Below are positions 51,247 through 59,679 of a stretch of 64,000 nucleotides of DNA, one piece after another. The position numbers and the translations under genes are program-made. The notes beneath the pieces are model-generated. The model was not told where the DNA came from. It made no database searches and worked only from the letters and a program-made list of their open reading frames with translations. The number at the start of each line of letters is the position of its first letter. Position 1 is the stretch's first letter. The DNA is from Gordonia amarae NBRC 15530 (GTDB taxonomy: Bacteria; Actinomycetota; Actinomycetes; Mycobacteriales; Mycobacteriaceae), in assembly GCF_000241345.1 (NCBI RefSeq), contig NZ_BAED01000063.1:62001-126000 (forward strand), in the 5' to 3' direction.

Positions 51247-52389
51247 CTATGCGCCGGGCGCGATCCACGCCTCGATCGGCAGTTCCAGTTCCACCGGCAG
51301 CGGCGCGAAGAAGGCGTCGACCTCCTCCGCGGTGACCGCGGCGTGATCGCTGTGCCGCCAGGTGGGATTGCGGTCCTTGTCGATGACCTGCGCCCGGATG
51401 CCTTCGGCCATGTCGGGGTTGAGCAGCGACCGCAGCGCCAGCCGGTATTCCACGCGCAGCGACTCGGCCAGGTCCTGCCGGGGCGCTGCCTCACGCAGCG
51501 CGCGCAGCGTCACCGCCGCGGCCAGTGGGCTCTTCGCCTCGATGATGCCGGCGGCCTTGGTGGCCTCCTCGGTACCGAGCGCCCGGCACCGGGCGATGAT
51601 GTCGGCCACCGAATCACCGGCGAACGCCTCGCGGATCCAGCCGCGCTGTTCGGCCAGCGCAGACTCGCCGGGGTCGGCGCCGGGGAATGCCTCGCCCGGC
51701 TGCCACCACTGCAGGGCTGCGGCCACACCGTCGGCGGGAATGTAGTGATCGGCCAGCCCGATGGCGATGGCGTCGGCGGCCCGGATGGTGCCGGCGGTCA
51801 GCGCGACGTAGGTGCCGAGTTCGTCGGGCACCTTCGACAGCAGATGGGTGCCGCCGACGTCGGGGATGAAGCCGATGCCCACCTCCGGCATGCCAAGCTT
51901 GGTGTGGTCGGTGACCACACGGATGTTGCCGTGCGCGGAGATGCCGACGCCGCCGCCCATCACGATGCCGTCCATGATCGCCACATACGGCTTCCGGTAG
52001 CGCGAGATGAGCGTGTTGAGCCGGTACTCGTCACGCCAGAACGCCGCCGAGGGTGATGCCGCCGCATCGGCGTCGGACTTGCCGCCCACGCTGAGCACGG
52101 CCGCGTCCCGGTGGATGGCGACGATGTCGCCGCCCGCGCACAGGCCACGCTCGCCCGCACCCCGCACGATCGCGGCGCTGATCTCCCCGTCTACGGCCCA
52201 CCCCAGCAGTGCCTGCTCCATCGCGAGCGCCATCTCGTGGTCCAGTGCGTTGATGGCCTTCGGCCGGTTGAGGGTGATCGTCCCGACGCTGCCACCCCCC
52301 TCGGTTCCCGGCGTATCGACCGTCACCAGCACCGACGCCTGATTGTCGGGCGTCCCGTGCCCGGTCGCGGCAGTCTCCGAATCAGCCAC
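51247..52389 (-). CDS. 3-hydroxyisobutyryl-CoA hydrolase-type crotonase (EchA9-like)
   Basis: A 380-residue crotonase, longer than hydratases (about 260) and of the size of HIBYL-CoA hydrolases of valine degradation. Motifs include [47 protein letters not shown] and [18 protein letters not shown], with the Glu and Asp of the hydrolase branch. It resembles mycobacterial EchA9, which also neighbours EchA8. The start is GTG at 52389 with GGAAGGGAG upstream; an ATG at 52416 is less likely. It precedes echA8 by 127 bases in the same direction. Hydratase/isomerase activity is the alternative. Confidence 0.83.
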   Translation of the reverse strand: MADSETAATGHGTPDNQASVLVTVDTPGTEGGGSVGTITLNRPKAINALDHEMALAMEQALLGWAVDGEISAAIVRGAGERGLCAGGDIVAIHRDAAVLSVGGKSDADAAASPSAAFWRDEYRLNTLISRYRKPYVAIMDGIVMGGGVGISAHGNIRVVTDHTKLGMPEVGIGFIPDVGGTHLLSKVPDELGTYVALTAGTIRAADAIAIGLADHYIPADGVAAALQWWQPGEAFPGADPGESALAEQRGWIREAFAGDSVADIIARCRALGTEEATKAAGIIEAKSPLAAAVTLRALREAAPRQDLAESLRVEYRLALRSLLNPDMAEGIRAQVIDKDRNPTWRHSDHAAVTAEEVDAFFAPLPVELELPIEAWIAPGA

Positions 52390-52485
52390 TGGGGCTCCCT
52401 TCCACACTGAATCCACTTTTACTTGAACATCCTAGTAAATGCACGTTCTCGCCGACTACGCACGACCACCACTAGGATTTCGGCG

Positions 52486-53385
52486 GTGGACACCTTGCCC
52501 GAGAATCCCGGCACAGACGAATTCGCTCTCTTGACCTCGAACGCGGCGGAGCTGGGCCTGGACGCGACATCGATTCCACACGTCGAACGCGTCACCACCC
52601 GGGTCGGCGAACACTCGGTGTCCGCGATCGTCTGGGGCGTAGCCGAGCCCGAGTTCGTGTTCCTGCACGGCGGCGCGCAGAACGCCCACACCTGGGACAG
52701 CATGCTGCTTGCCCTCGGCGCGCCGGCGGTGGCCATCGACCTGCCCGGGCACGGCCACTCGTCGTGGCGCGGCGACCGCGACTACGCGCCACGGCGCAAT
52801 GCCGAGACGATCGCTGCGGTCATCGATGCTCTCGCACCGTCCGCGCGGGCGGTGGTCGGGATGTCGCTGGGCGGACTCACCACCATCGGACTTCTCGGCC
52901 TGCGCCCGCAGCTGGTGCGGCACGCGGTAATCGTCGACGTCACACCGAGCGTCTATGCCCGGCATCAGGCCATGTCCACCGCACAGCGGGGCACCACAGC
53001 GCTGCCCGCCGGACCACGGCACTTCGACAGCCTCGACGACATGGTCTCCGCGACAGCGGCTTTGGCTCCACACCGGAGCATCGAATCCATCCGGCGCGGC
53101 GTCATCCACAACAGCAGACCCGCCGGACAAGGCGGCTACCAGTGGCGGTACGACGCACTGACCGGGATGGGTGGCTTCCTGCCCCTCTGGGACGAGGTGG
53201 CGCGGGCACGCTGCCCCATCACCCTGGTCCGGGGTGGCGACTCGGTGTTCGTCGCCGACGACGACATCGACGAGTTCCGTTCCCACGCAAGCATTCCCGC
53301 CGTGCACACGGTTCCTGGGGCCGGACACTCGGTGCAGAGCGACCAGCCGCGGGCGCTGGCACGGATCCTTCGGGAACTGCGCTGA
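52486..53385 (+). CDS. Alpha/beta-fold hydrolase
   Basis: A 299-residue predicted serine hydrolase. FLHGGAQNAHTWDSM near residue 60 gives the oxyanion region, GMSLGG near 125 the nucleophile, and GAGHSVQSDQP near the C-terminus the His. LVRGGDSVFVADDDI is the usual acid region. The start is GTG at 52486 with AGGA upstream; an in-frame ATG at 52423 is possible but overlaps the likely promoter. It is divergent from the EchA9-type gene and converges on ectD. Substrate unknown. Confidence 0.78.
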   Translation: MDTLPENPGTDEFALLTSNAAELGLDATSIPHVERVTTRVGEHSVSAIVWGVAEPEFVFLHGGAQNAHTWDSMLLALGAPAVAIDLPGHGHSSWRGDRDYAPRRNAETIAAVIDALAPSARAVVGMSLGGLTTIGLLGLRPQLVRHAVIVDVTPSVYARHQAMSTAQRGTTALPAGPRHFDSLDDMVSATAALAPHRSIESIRRGVIHNSRPAGQGGYQWRYDALTGMGGFLPLWDEVARARCPITLVRGGDSVFVADDDIDEFRSHASIPAVHTVPGAGHSVQSDQPRALARILRELR

Positions 53386-53398
53386 CCCGCAGCCGGTT

Positions 53399-54292
53399 TC
53401 AGGATGCGCGGTGGGCGAGATACTCCGGGCGCGGCGTGGCGGCGGCGAACGGCGCGACCAGCGCATTGGACACGGCGTTGAACACCACGAACAGATTGCT
53501 GCGCGGGTAGGGGCTGATATTGCCCGACGACGCGTGCATGCAGTTCGAATCGAAGAACACCGCCGAACCGGCCGGACCGGTGATGGAGTCGATGCCGCTG
53601 TCGTCGGCAAGTTCGGTGACGTCCGCCTCGTCCGGGGTGCCGAACGGCGGCCGGTACGACACCAGCGATTCGCGGTGGTAGGCATCGGGGGTGGCGCCGA
53701 CACAGCTCACGAACTGCCGGTGCGAGCCGGGGATGATCATCAGCGGCCCGTTCGCCGGGGTGTTCGGTGTCAGCGCCAGCGACACGCTCAGCGCCCGCGG
53801 AGCGGGCATCCCGTCCTCGGCGTGCCAGGTCTCGAAATCCGAATGCCAATAGAACGGTCCACCGGAGAATCCGGGTTTGAAATTGATGCGGCTCTGGTGG
53901 ATGTACACGTCGTCGTCGAGGATCTGCCGGGCCACCCCGACGATGTCCTCACGAGCGCAGATCTCGGCCACCACCGTGCTCAGTTCATGCGCCGCGAACA
54001 GCGATCGCACGTCACCGTTGGACGGTTCGCGGATGACGCGGTCGTCGTCACCGAGTTCGTCGGCGATCCGCCGCGCATCATGCGAGGACTCGGCGATATC
54101 GTTGTCGCTGAGTACGTCCTGCTGCGCGTGATAGCCCCGGGCGTCGTAGGCGGCCAGTTCCGGTCCGGTCAGCGGGCCGGGCGCAGGCGCCTTACCCCAC
54201 ACCACGGGATGGGGCCGTGGCTCGATCTGGCTCCGTTCCCCGAGACGGGTCCGGTACACGTCGACCGGTCGTGTCGCACTGGAAATGGTCAT
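53399..54292 (-). CDS. ectD: Ectoine hydroxylase
   Basis: Fe(II)/2-oxoglutarate-dependent dioxygenase converting ectoine to 5-hydroxyectoine, a compatible solute. The 297 residues contain the EctD signature QSRINFKPGFSGGPFYWHSD followed by FETWHAEDGMP. The metal ligands are His and Asp of WHSD and the later His of CMHASSGNI. SNLFVVFNAVSNALVAPF also matches. The ATG follows AAAGGA. No ectA, ectB or ectC lies nearby, so the gene depends on ectoine made elsewhere in the genome or imported. Confidence 0.92.
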   Translation of the reverse strand: MTISSATRPVDVYRTRLGERSQIEPRPHPVVWGKAPAPGPLTGPELAAYDARGYHAQQDVLSDNDIAESSHDARRIADELGDDDRVIREPSNGDVRSLFAAHELSTVVAEICAREDIVGVARQILDDDVYIHQSRINFKPGFSGGPFYWHSDFETWHAEDGMPAPRALSVSLALTPNTPANGPLMIIPGSHRQFVSCVGATPDAYHRESLVSYRPPFGTPDEADVTELADDSGIDSITGPAGSAVFFDSNCMHASSGNISPYPRSNLFVVFNAVSNALVAPFAAATPRPEYLAHRAS

Positions 54293-54585
54293 ATCGATGC
54301 AGTCCTTTCCGCTCTGTCAGCTCCCTGCTGTTCCCTACTCACAGCACACAGACGACCCGCGGACGACACACGACGCACTTCGATGCACGAACACACTCGA
54401 CACACGGAGCACGGGGCGTGGCGCGCCGACGAGGCGTGCCCTGCACGTTGCCACTGCTGCGCTCCCCCCGCAACCGCACAGGTCGCCGCTGTAGCCGCCG
54501 CCACGCGCGTACCGCCAAGAGGCTTCGCAACAGCGGCCGATACCGTGAGAGGTTGTCGTCACCGAAGTAGGAGCGCATCGCAACC
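54293..54585. other. 293-base divergent gap, ectD versus thioesterase
   Basis: It contains the leaders of both divergent genes and an ACA/CACG-rich stretch (about 54345-54410). No operator, RNA gene or small gene is convincingly seen. Confidence 0.45.
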
Positions 54586-55197
54586 ATGGACCCACTGCCC
54601 ACGCACATACCCAACTGGTGGGACAAGCCGGCGCCGGTCACCATTCCCGACGGGTATGCCGACTTCGTAGAGCAGTTCCGGACCCTTCAGGACGCGATGA
54701 CCGCGGCCGCTCCCGACGCCGAACAGACCCGTACGGCGTCACGGTTGGTCGCCGAACTGATCGAGGTACTCAAGCAGTCCGAAACCGACGAATGGTCACA
54801 ATTGTCGGGGCGACTGCCCGTTCCCGGGCGAGGGCAGACCCTGATCCCGGTGGTGCACATCAACTCCGAAACCGAGCACGAGTCACGCGGTACCGTCCGC
54901 TTCGGCCGCCAGTTTCTCGGCGGCAACGGCGCCGCGCACGGCGGCGCGATCCCTCTCATGTTCGACGATGCCTTCGGCCGATTCGCCAATGCCCACGGCC
55001 GCGCCATTGCCCGCACCGCGAACCTGCACATCGACTACCGCAGTGTCACGCCGATCGACACCGACCTCACCGTGACCCTCCGATTCGACCGCGAGGAGGG
55101 CCGTAAGCGCTACGTGACCGGTGAGATCCGGGACGGTGACCGGCTCTGTGTCGAGGCGAGCGGACTGTTCATCGTCCTCAAACCCGGAGCCGCGTAA
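54586..55197 (+). CDS. Hotdog-fold thioesterase (PaaI-like)
   Basis: A 203-residue protein. The C-terminal 110 residues have the hotdog pattern: FGRQFLGGNGAAHGGAIPLMFDDAFG, where the HGG(A) segment and following Asp fit acyl-CoA thioesterases of the PaaI/4HBT type, then ANLHIDYRSVTPIDTDLTV. The first 80 residues are a helical extension (TRTASRLVAELIEVLKQSE) often seen in actinobacterial members. AGGAGC precedes the ATG. It converges on a crotonase gene with one base between stops. Likely substrate is an acyl-CoA; not further resolved. Confidence 0.8.
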   Translation: MDPLPTHIPNWWDKPAPVTIPDGYADFVEQFRTLQDAMTAAAPDAEQTRTASRLVAELIEVLKQSETDEWSQLSGRLPVPGRGQTLIPVVHINSETEHESRGTVRFGRQFLGGNGAAHGGAIPLMFDDAFGRFANAHGRAIARTANLHIDYRSVTPIDTDLTVTLRFDREEGRKRYVTGEIRDGDRLCVEASGLFIVLKPGAA

Positions 55198-55198
55198 G

Positions 55199-56011
55199 TC
55201 AGGGGCGGCGGCTGCGGTCGGCGAAGGCGCGGACCGCTGCCTTGTGTTCGTCGCCGTCGGCGCACGCCCGGTAGCGGACGAGTTCGGCGTCCATCGCGGC
55301 CTCGAAGTCCAGGTGCCGGGCGTCGCGCAGGTTGGCTTTCATCGCGCCGATGGCCTGCGCCGACGATGCGGCGAGGCGGCCGGCGATGTCGTGGGCGGTG
55401 GACCGGACCTCGTCGTCGGGGACGAGCCAGGTGAGCAGACCGAGGTTCAGTGCTTCGTCGGCGCCGACGCGGTCGGACAGCAGCAGCAGCCGGGTCGCGG
55501 GCCCGGCCCCGATCAGATCGCGCAGTTGCCAGGCGACACCGAAGTCGCCGGGCAGGCCGATCTTGATGAATGCGGTGGTCAGCAGCGTCGACGGGCCGCC
55601 GATGCGCAGGTCGCAGGCCAGTGCGAGGCCGAGCCCGGCGCCGGCGGTGGCTCCGGGCAGTGCCGCGATCGACGGGGTGTTCATCGACCGCAGCTTCCCG
55701 ACGACGCCGACCTGCCTGCGGGTGCGATTGTCGAACCATTCCTGGACTCCGCCGTCACCGACCGGTACGTCGCCGCCGCGTTCGGCGAATGCCTTCACGT
55801 CGCCGCCGGCACAGAAGGCCTTGCCCGCACCGGTGAGCACGATGGCCCGCACGTCGGTGTTCTCCTCGAGATCGGCGAGGACGTCGATGAGCGTGTCGAG
55901 CATCCTGGGGGTGACGGCGTTCTTGGCGTCGGGCCGGTTCAGGGTGATCGTGGCGACGCCGTCGGTGACATCGAGCAGCAATTCTTCTGTGCCGGTGTCG
56001 ATTCCGCTCAC
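55199..56011 (-). CDS. Crotonase-family protein lacking both hydratase Glu residues
   Basis: A 270-residue crotonase. The oxyanion segment FCAGGDVKAF is present, but the two catalytic Glu positions of enoyl-CoA hydratases read Gly (GATAGAGLGLAL) and Ile/Lys (FIKIGLPGDFG). An isomerase, lyase or other CoA-thioester reaction is therefore more likely than hydration. It starts at GTG 56011, overlapping the stop of the preceding SDR as GTGA, so the two are made together and probably act on the same CoA ester. Confidence 0.8.
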   Translation of the reverse strand: MSGIDTGTEELLLDVTDGVATITLNRPDAKNAVTPRMLDTLIDVLADLEENTDVRAIVLTGAGKAFCAGGDVKAFAERGGDVPVGDGGVQEWFDNRTRRQVGVVGKLRSMNTPSIAALPGATAGAGLGLALACDLRIGGPSTLLTTAFIKIGLPGDFGVAWQLRDLIGAGPATRLLLLSDRVGADEALNLGLLTWLVPDDEVRSTAHDIAGRLAASSAQAIGAMKANLRDARHLDFEAAMDAELVRYRACADGDEHKAAVRAFADRSRRP

Positions 56012-56856
56012 GAGGTGACCACCCGTCCGGAGACGTACATGTCCAGCCGCAGATCCTCTTCGCGTTCGGCGGTGCGGTACTGCGCGAAGTCGGTGACGCT
56101 CTCCTCGATCAGTACCGAGTCATCGAGGAAGAAATTGCCCGTGCAGGTGCGGGAGTCGCGGGTGAGGATGGCGTGCGCGGCGTCGGACATGATCTCGGGC
56201 GTGCGCGCCGTGGCGGCCCTGTCCGCGCCGCCCCGGTTGAGGATTGCGGCGGTGACGATCGGGGTGCGCGGCCACAGCGAGTTGGCGGCGATACCGGCGT
56301 CGGCGAGTTCGGCGGCCAGGCCGATCGTGCACAGGCTCATCCCGTACTTGGACAGGGTGTAACCGGTGTGCGGGCCAACCCATTTCGGGTCGAGGTCGAT
56401 CGGCGGCGACAGGGTGAGAATGTGCGGGTTGGTGCCCCGTTCCAGGTGCGGGATCGCCGTCTTGGACAGCAGGAAGGTGCCGCGCGTGTTGATGGACTGC
56501 ATCAGGTCGTAGCGCTTCATCTGCAGTTCGCGGGTCGGCGAGGTGTCGATGGCCGAGGCGTTGTTAATGACGATGTCGATGCCGCCGAAGGTCTCGACGG
56601 CCGCGTCGACGGCGCGCTGCACGTCGGCTTCCTCACGCACGTCGCCGACCACAGGGAGCGCCTTGCCGCCCGCGTCCTCGACCTCCTGAGCGGCCGTGTA
56701 CACAGTGCCGGTCAGCTTCGGGTGCGGCTCGCCCGTCTTGGCCAGCATCACCACGTTCGCACCGTCGGCGGCGGCGCGCAGTGCGATGGCCAGGCCGATC
56801 CCCCGGCTACCCCCGGACATCAGTATGGTGCGGCCGTTCAGCGATCGTTCGGACAA
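56008..56856 (-). CDS. Short-chain dehydrogenase (HSDL2-like)
   Basis: A 282-residue SDR. The nucleotide motif SGGSRGIG is near residue 12, NNAS near 93 and catalytic Ser/Tyr/Lys lie in LTLSPPI and GYTLSKYGMS. The long insert (AKTGEPHPKLTGTVYTAA) and RCTGNFFLDDSVL-type C-terminus fit hydroxysteroid-dehydrogenase-like 2 proteins. The start is the TTG at 56856 with AGGAG six bases upstream; the frame is open to 56925. Translational overlap with the crotonase suggests a joint acyl-CoA pathway. A TTACGGTAA palindrome lies just upstream. Confidence 0.82.
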   Translation of the reverse strand: MSERSLNGRTILMSGGSRGIGLAIALRAAADGANVVMLAKTGEPHPKLTGTVYTAAQEVEDAGGKALPVVGDVREEADVQRAVDAAVETFGGIDIVINNASAIDTSPTRELQMKRYDLMQSINTRGTFLLSKTAIPHLERGTNPHILTLSPPIDLDPKWVGPHTGYTLSKYGMSLCTIGLAAELADAGIAANSLWPRTPIVTAAILNRGGADRAATARTPEIMSDAAHAILTRDSRTCTGNFFLDDSVLIEESVTDFAQYRTAEREEDLRLDMYVSGRVVTS

Positions 56857-56876
56857 GGCATCTCCTACGGTTGACC

Positions 56877-56885
56877 TTACGGTAA
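56877..56885. promoter_or_regulatory. TTACGGTAA palindrome upstream of the SDR-crotonase pair
   Basis: TTAC-G-GTAA lies 20 bases before the TTG start. The 12-base string CCTTACGGTAAT (56875-56886) is identical to 16704-16715 before another SDR gene. Being so near the start it could block transcription. Confidence 0.4.
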
Positions 56886-57080
56886 TACCGCCCACGATAG
56901 CGCGACCAAGCTCCGATACCGCCACTCCCCTCAGACGTCGTCAGGTATCACAGCGACTTGTCGCCGGAATCAGCAATTGACGCCGGTGCATCCACCCCCA
57001 CCCTTCGGCCGATCGAGCACCATGGGGCGGGCCACGATTTCTCACTGTAGGTTCAACTACATCACTACATAGATACAGTC

Positions 57081-57100
57081 CCTCACTCTATGCAGTGAGG
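57081..57100. promoter_or_regulatory. Palindrome overlapping the ribosome site of the AlbA_2-type gene
   Basis: CCTCACT-CTATGC-AGTGAGG is a perfect 7-base inverted repeat; its right arm contains the GAGG of the ribosome site. A smaller repeat TGTAG-N6-CTACA (57046-57061) and repeated CTACAT/ATACAG words lie upstream in A/T-rich DNA. Autoregulation by the adjacent gene's product is possible. Confidence 0.45.
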
Positions 57101-57106
57101 AGTTCA

Positions 57107-58696
57107 GTGAATACACTGAGCCGACCAGCGATCCTCACTGAGCAACAGACAAGAGGATCGGGGTTCACTCCCACCCCAGGCTTTGACGCACAGTCTGCAC
57201 TGAATCAGTTATCGGATGCCGGACGGCCGCGTGGCTCCAAAGAAGCGCCCGGACCGGTGACCCCCACCCCCGCCATGACTATCGACCAGATTGAGGTGGA
57301 CGGCGCAATGGTCGTGGTTGCCGAGGTCGAGGAGCTTTCGGCTGCGGAGAAGCCCTGCTTCATGACCGCTCAGGGCAAGGAGCGCGGCACCTACATGCGT
57401 CTGGCCGACGGCGACCATCGACTGGACACGTACTCGGTCTTCCAACTCTCGGTACTCACCGTGCCCAGCGAAGCAGACCGCGAACCAGTCCCAGAGGCAA
57501 CGATCGCAGACCTTGACACGGACCTCGTCGATCGCACCATAGCGCGGCTGAAGACCAACCGCCCCAGGTCCCTGGATGGGACATCCTCGGACCGACACGT
57601 ACTTGAACGGATCGGGGCGATTGACCGGGGAACGGGCTCACCAACACTCGGCGGGATTCTCGCGTTGGGTTCGTTCCCACAGCAGTTCTTTCCACAATTG
57701 ATGATCAGCTTCGCCTCCTACCCAGGCGGATCCAAAGACGTGGTGGTCGGGGATGAGCGCATGATCGACCGTTCCGTTCTGGAGGGCTCGATTCCGGACA
57801 TGATCGATGACGCCGTAGCCGCCGTGGTGCGGAACTTGCGGGTGCGCAGGGTTTCCCACGGTGCCGGTGCACGCAACGTCCCCGAGATTCCGATCGATGC
57901 GAGTCGTGAGGCGATAACCAACTCCGTGATGCACCGCGACTACAGTCCCATGGCGCGCGGGGATCAGGTTCGGGTCGAGTTGTACCCGGATCACCTCGAA
58001 GTTCACAGCCCTGGCGGATTGTGGGGCGGTCAGAGCATCAATGCGATATTTGCCGGACAATCGCGATCGCGAAATTCCGTTCTCGCACGACTGCTGACCG
58101 ACGTTCCGTTTACCGATCGCGATGAGACCGTCGGCGAGAACGCAGGATCGGGAATCCCCCGAATGCTCGGAGAGATGACTCGAAATGGTCTTCCCGCACC
58201 ACGTTTCAGTTCAGTTCCTGCCGAGTTCGTCGCTGTCCTCGACCGCTTCGGGCTGCTGAATCCCGAAACCAGGGACTGGCTGGATTCACTGGACAATCGC
58301 GTCCGGACGCCGATAGGCGACAATGCGCTGGCGCTGATCCATCACCTCGGATCAGTAACCGTCGACGAACTGCGCCGGCAACTGGCGATCGACACCCTCG
58401 ATGCCCAGAACGCGCTCGATGAACTCGCGAGTGCGAACATGGTGAAGTTCGAGCGCGGCACGTATCGCCTCATCAGGACCACCGGCGGGCAAGACGATCT
58501 GTCGACCGTGGAACGTGCGATCGTCGGAGCTCTCACCGGCGACGTCACCATGACCGTGCAGGATCTGTCCGTCGCGGTCGAACGAACTCCAGGCACATTG
58601 CGGCCCCACTTGCGCAATTTGATAGCACGTGGTGTGGTCGTGGCAACCGCACCACCGACCAGCCGCAGACGTGCATACCGGCTTGCCGGAACCTGA
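57107..58696 (+). CDS. AlbA_2/ATPase-type putative transcriptional regulator, N-terminally short
   Basis: A 529-residue protein. The middle has the divergent GHKL-ATPase-like region of this family (IPIDASREAITNSVMHRDYSP, LEVHSPGGLWGG, ENAGSGIPRML, about 255-355). C-terminal winged helices follow (GSVTVDELRRQLAID and TMTVQDLSVAVER). The N-terminus corresponds only to the second half of the AlbA_2 (Schlafen-type) domain; the usual first 50-60 residues with the IEVKxAxGG motif are absent, and I cannot find them in the upstream frames. The start is GTG at 57107 with GAGGAG; GTG at 57095 is possible. It may be a truncated gene still transcribed. Confidence 0.7.
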   Translation: MNTLSRPAILTEQQTRGSGFTPTPGFDAQSALNQLSDAGRPRGSKEAPGPVTPTPAMTIDQIEVDGAMVVVAEVEELSAAEKPCFMTAQGKERGTYMRLADGDHRLDTYSVFQLSVLTVPSEADREPVPEATIADLDTDLVDRTIARLKTNRPRSLDGTSSDRHVLERIGAIDRGTGSPTLGGILALGSFPQQFFPQLMISFASYPGGSKDVVVGDERMIDRSVLEGSIPDMIDDAVAAVVRNLRVRRVSHGAGARNVPEIPIDASREAITNSVMHRDYSPMARGDQVRVELYPDHLEVHSPGGLWGGQSINAIFAGQSRSRNSVLARLLTDVPFTDRDETVGENAGSGIPRMLGEMTRNGLPAPRFSSVPAEFVAVLDRFGLLNPETRDWLDSLDNRVRTPIGDNALALIHHLGSVTVDELRRQLAIDTLDAQNALDELASANMVKFERGTYRLIRTTGGQDDLSTVERAIVGALTGDVTMTVQDLSVAVERTPGTLRPHLRNLIARGVVVATAPPTSRRRAYRLAGT

Positions 58697-58747
58697 GATT
58701 CCGGTCGGTCCACCTGCCCGTTCGAGCAAGAGTTCTCGACACTGTGG

Positions 58748-58778
58748 TTGACCTCGAGCGCACTCGAAGTCCTACCGT
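58748..58778 (+). promoter_or_regulatory. MerR-type promoter with 19-base spacer and operator
   Basis: TTGACC (58748-58753) and TACCGT (58773-58778) are 19 bases apart, the elongated spacing of MerR-activated promoters. Between them, GACCTCGAG-CGCA-CTCGAAGTC (58750-58771) is an inverted repeat with one mismatch. The merR ATG is 6 bases past the -10, so the message would be leaderless. Confidence 0.7.
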
Positions 58779-58784
58779 GGCCCC

Positions 58785-59225
58785 ATGCCCACTGATGACG
58801 CCTTGTCCATCGCCGACGTATCGGCCCGTACCGGACTCACCCGGGACACACTGCGCTGGTACGAGTCGGAAGGACTGATCCCACCGGTACCACGCACGTC
58901 CGCCGGCGTCCGGCGCTACGACGACGCGACGATCCGGATGATCGAACTGCTTGTCCGTCTGCGTCGCACCGGAATGCCCGTGGCGCACATGCGCGACTTC
59001 GTGACGATGGTGCAGCAGGGTGCCCGCACCCACGGCCGGCGGATGCGGCTGCTACAGGACCACCGTGAGGAGATCGAGAGCCGCATCCGCGAACTCATCG
59101 ACGATCTGGCCGCCGTCGACGACAAAATCGGCCACTACCGGCGACTCATCGATGCCGGCCTTGACTGCGGGGAGATCCCCGTCTCCGATCCCGACGTGCG
59201 CACCGAGCAACGCCGAACCACCTGA
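58785..59225 (+). CDS. MerR-family transcriptional regulator
   Basis: A 146-residue MerR protein. The winged helix (about 7-75) contains SIADVSARTGLTRDTLRWYE, then EGLIPPVPRTSAGVRRYDD; the dimerisation helix (about 80-125) follows. There is no Cys cluster of metal-sensing members; one Cys near residue 129 lies in a tail. It is the first gene of a run with a PPOX flavoenzyme and an aldo/keto reductase, and MerR-AKR pairs are common. No ribosome site precedes the ATG, in line with a leaderless message from the MerR-type promoter. It is probably autoregulated. Confidence 0.85.
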   Translation: MPTDDALSIADVSARTGLTRDTLRWYESEGLIPPVPRTSAGVRRYDDATIRMIELLVRLRRTGMPVAHMRDFVTMVQQGARTHGRRMRLLQDHREEIESRIRELIDDLAAVDDKIGHYRRLIDAGLDCGEIPVSDPDVRTEQRRTT

Positions 59226-59251
59226 CCGCCCCCACCACCCAAAGTACCTCT

Positions 59252-59641
59252 ATGACAACGATTCCCGACTCGCATACCGACCTACTGACCCGACCGCTGT
59301 ATGCCCACCTGGCCACCATCCGGCCCGACGGCAGTCCGCAGGCCAACCCGATGTGGTTCTCCTGGGACGGACAGCACCTGCTGTTCACCACTTCGACCAC
59401 CCGCCAGAAGTACCGGAATGTGAGCGGTGACCCGCGCGTGGCCATCTCCGTCAATGACCCCGATCAGCCGTACCGCTACCTCGAAGTACGTGGTGTCGTC
59501 GAACGAATCGAGCCCGATCCGACCGGATCCGAATTCGCCGCGCTCGCCGATCGGTACGGACTGCCGCTCGACGGTCCGCCCGGAGATGTCGGGCACCGCG
59601 TCGTCCTCGTCGTGACCCCGACCGCCACCAGCCACCAATAG
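59252..59641 (+). CDS. PPOX-class (F420/flavin) oxidoreductase
   Basis: A 129-residue split-barrel protein of the pyridoxamine-phosphate-oxidase-like group. YAHLATIRPDGSPQANPMWFSWDG and TTRQKYRNVSGDPRVAISV are typical of actinobacterial F420-dependent reductases that reduce quinones or related compounds. The start ATG is 26 bases after merR. A direct repeat spans its stop codon. Cofactor could also be FMN; this cannot be decided here. Confidence 0.8.
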   Translation: MTTIPDSHTDLLTRPLYAHLATIRPDGSPQANPMWFSWDGQHLLFTTSTTRQKYRNVSGDPRVAISVNDPDQPYRYLEVRGVVERIEPDPTGSEFAALADRYGLPLDGPPGDVGHRVVLVVTPTATSHQ

Positions 59642-59661
59642 CACCCCACCCACCAATAGCA
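59632..59661. repeat. Direct repeat CCACCAATAGCA around the PPOX stop
   Basis: Two identical 12-base copies (59632-59643 and 59650-59661) are 18 bases apart. The first contains the stop of the PPOX gene; the second lies just before the AKR ribosome site. It looks like a short local duplication. Confidence 0.6.
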
Positions 59662-59679
59662 TCTGGGAAGGCCTCATCA

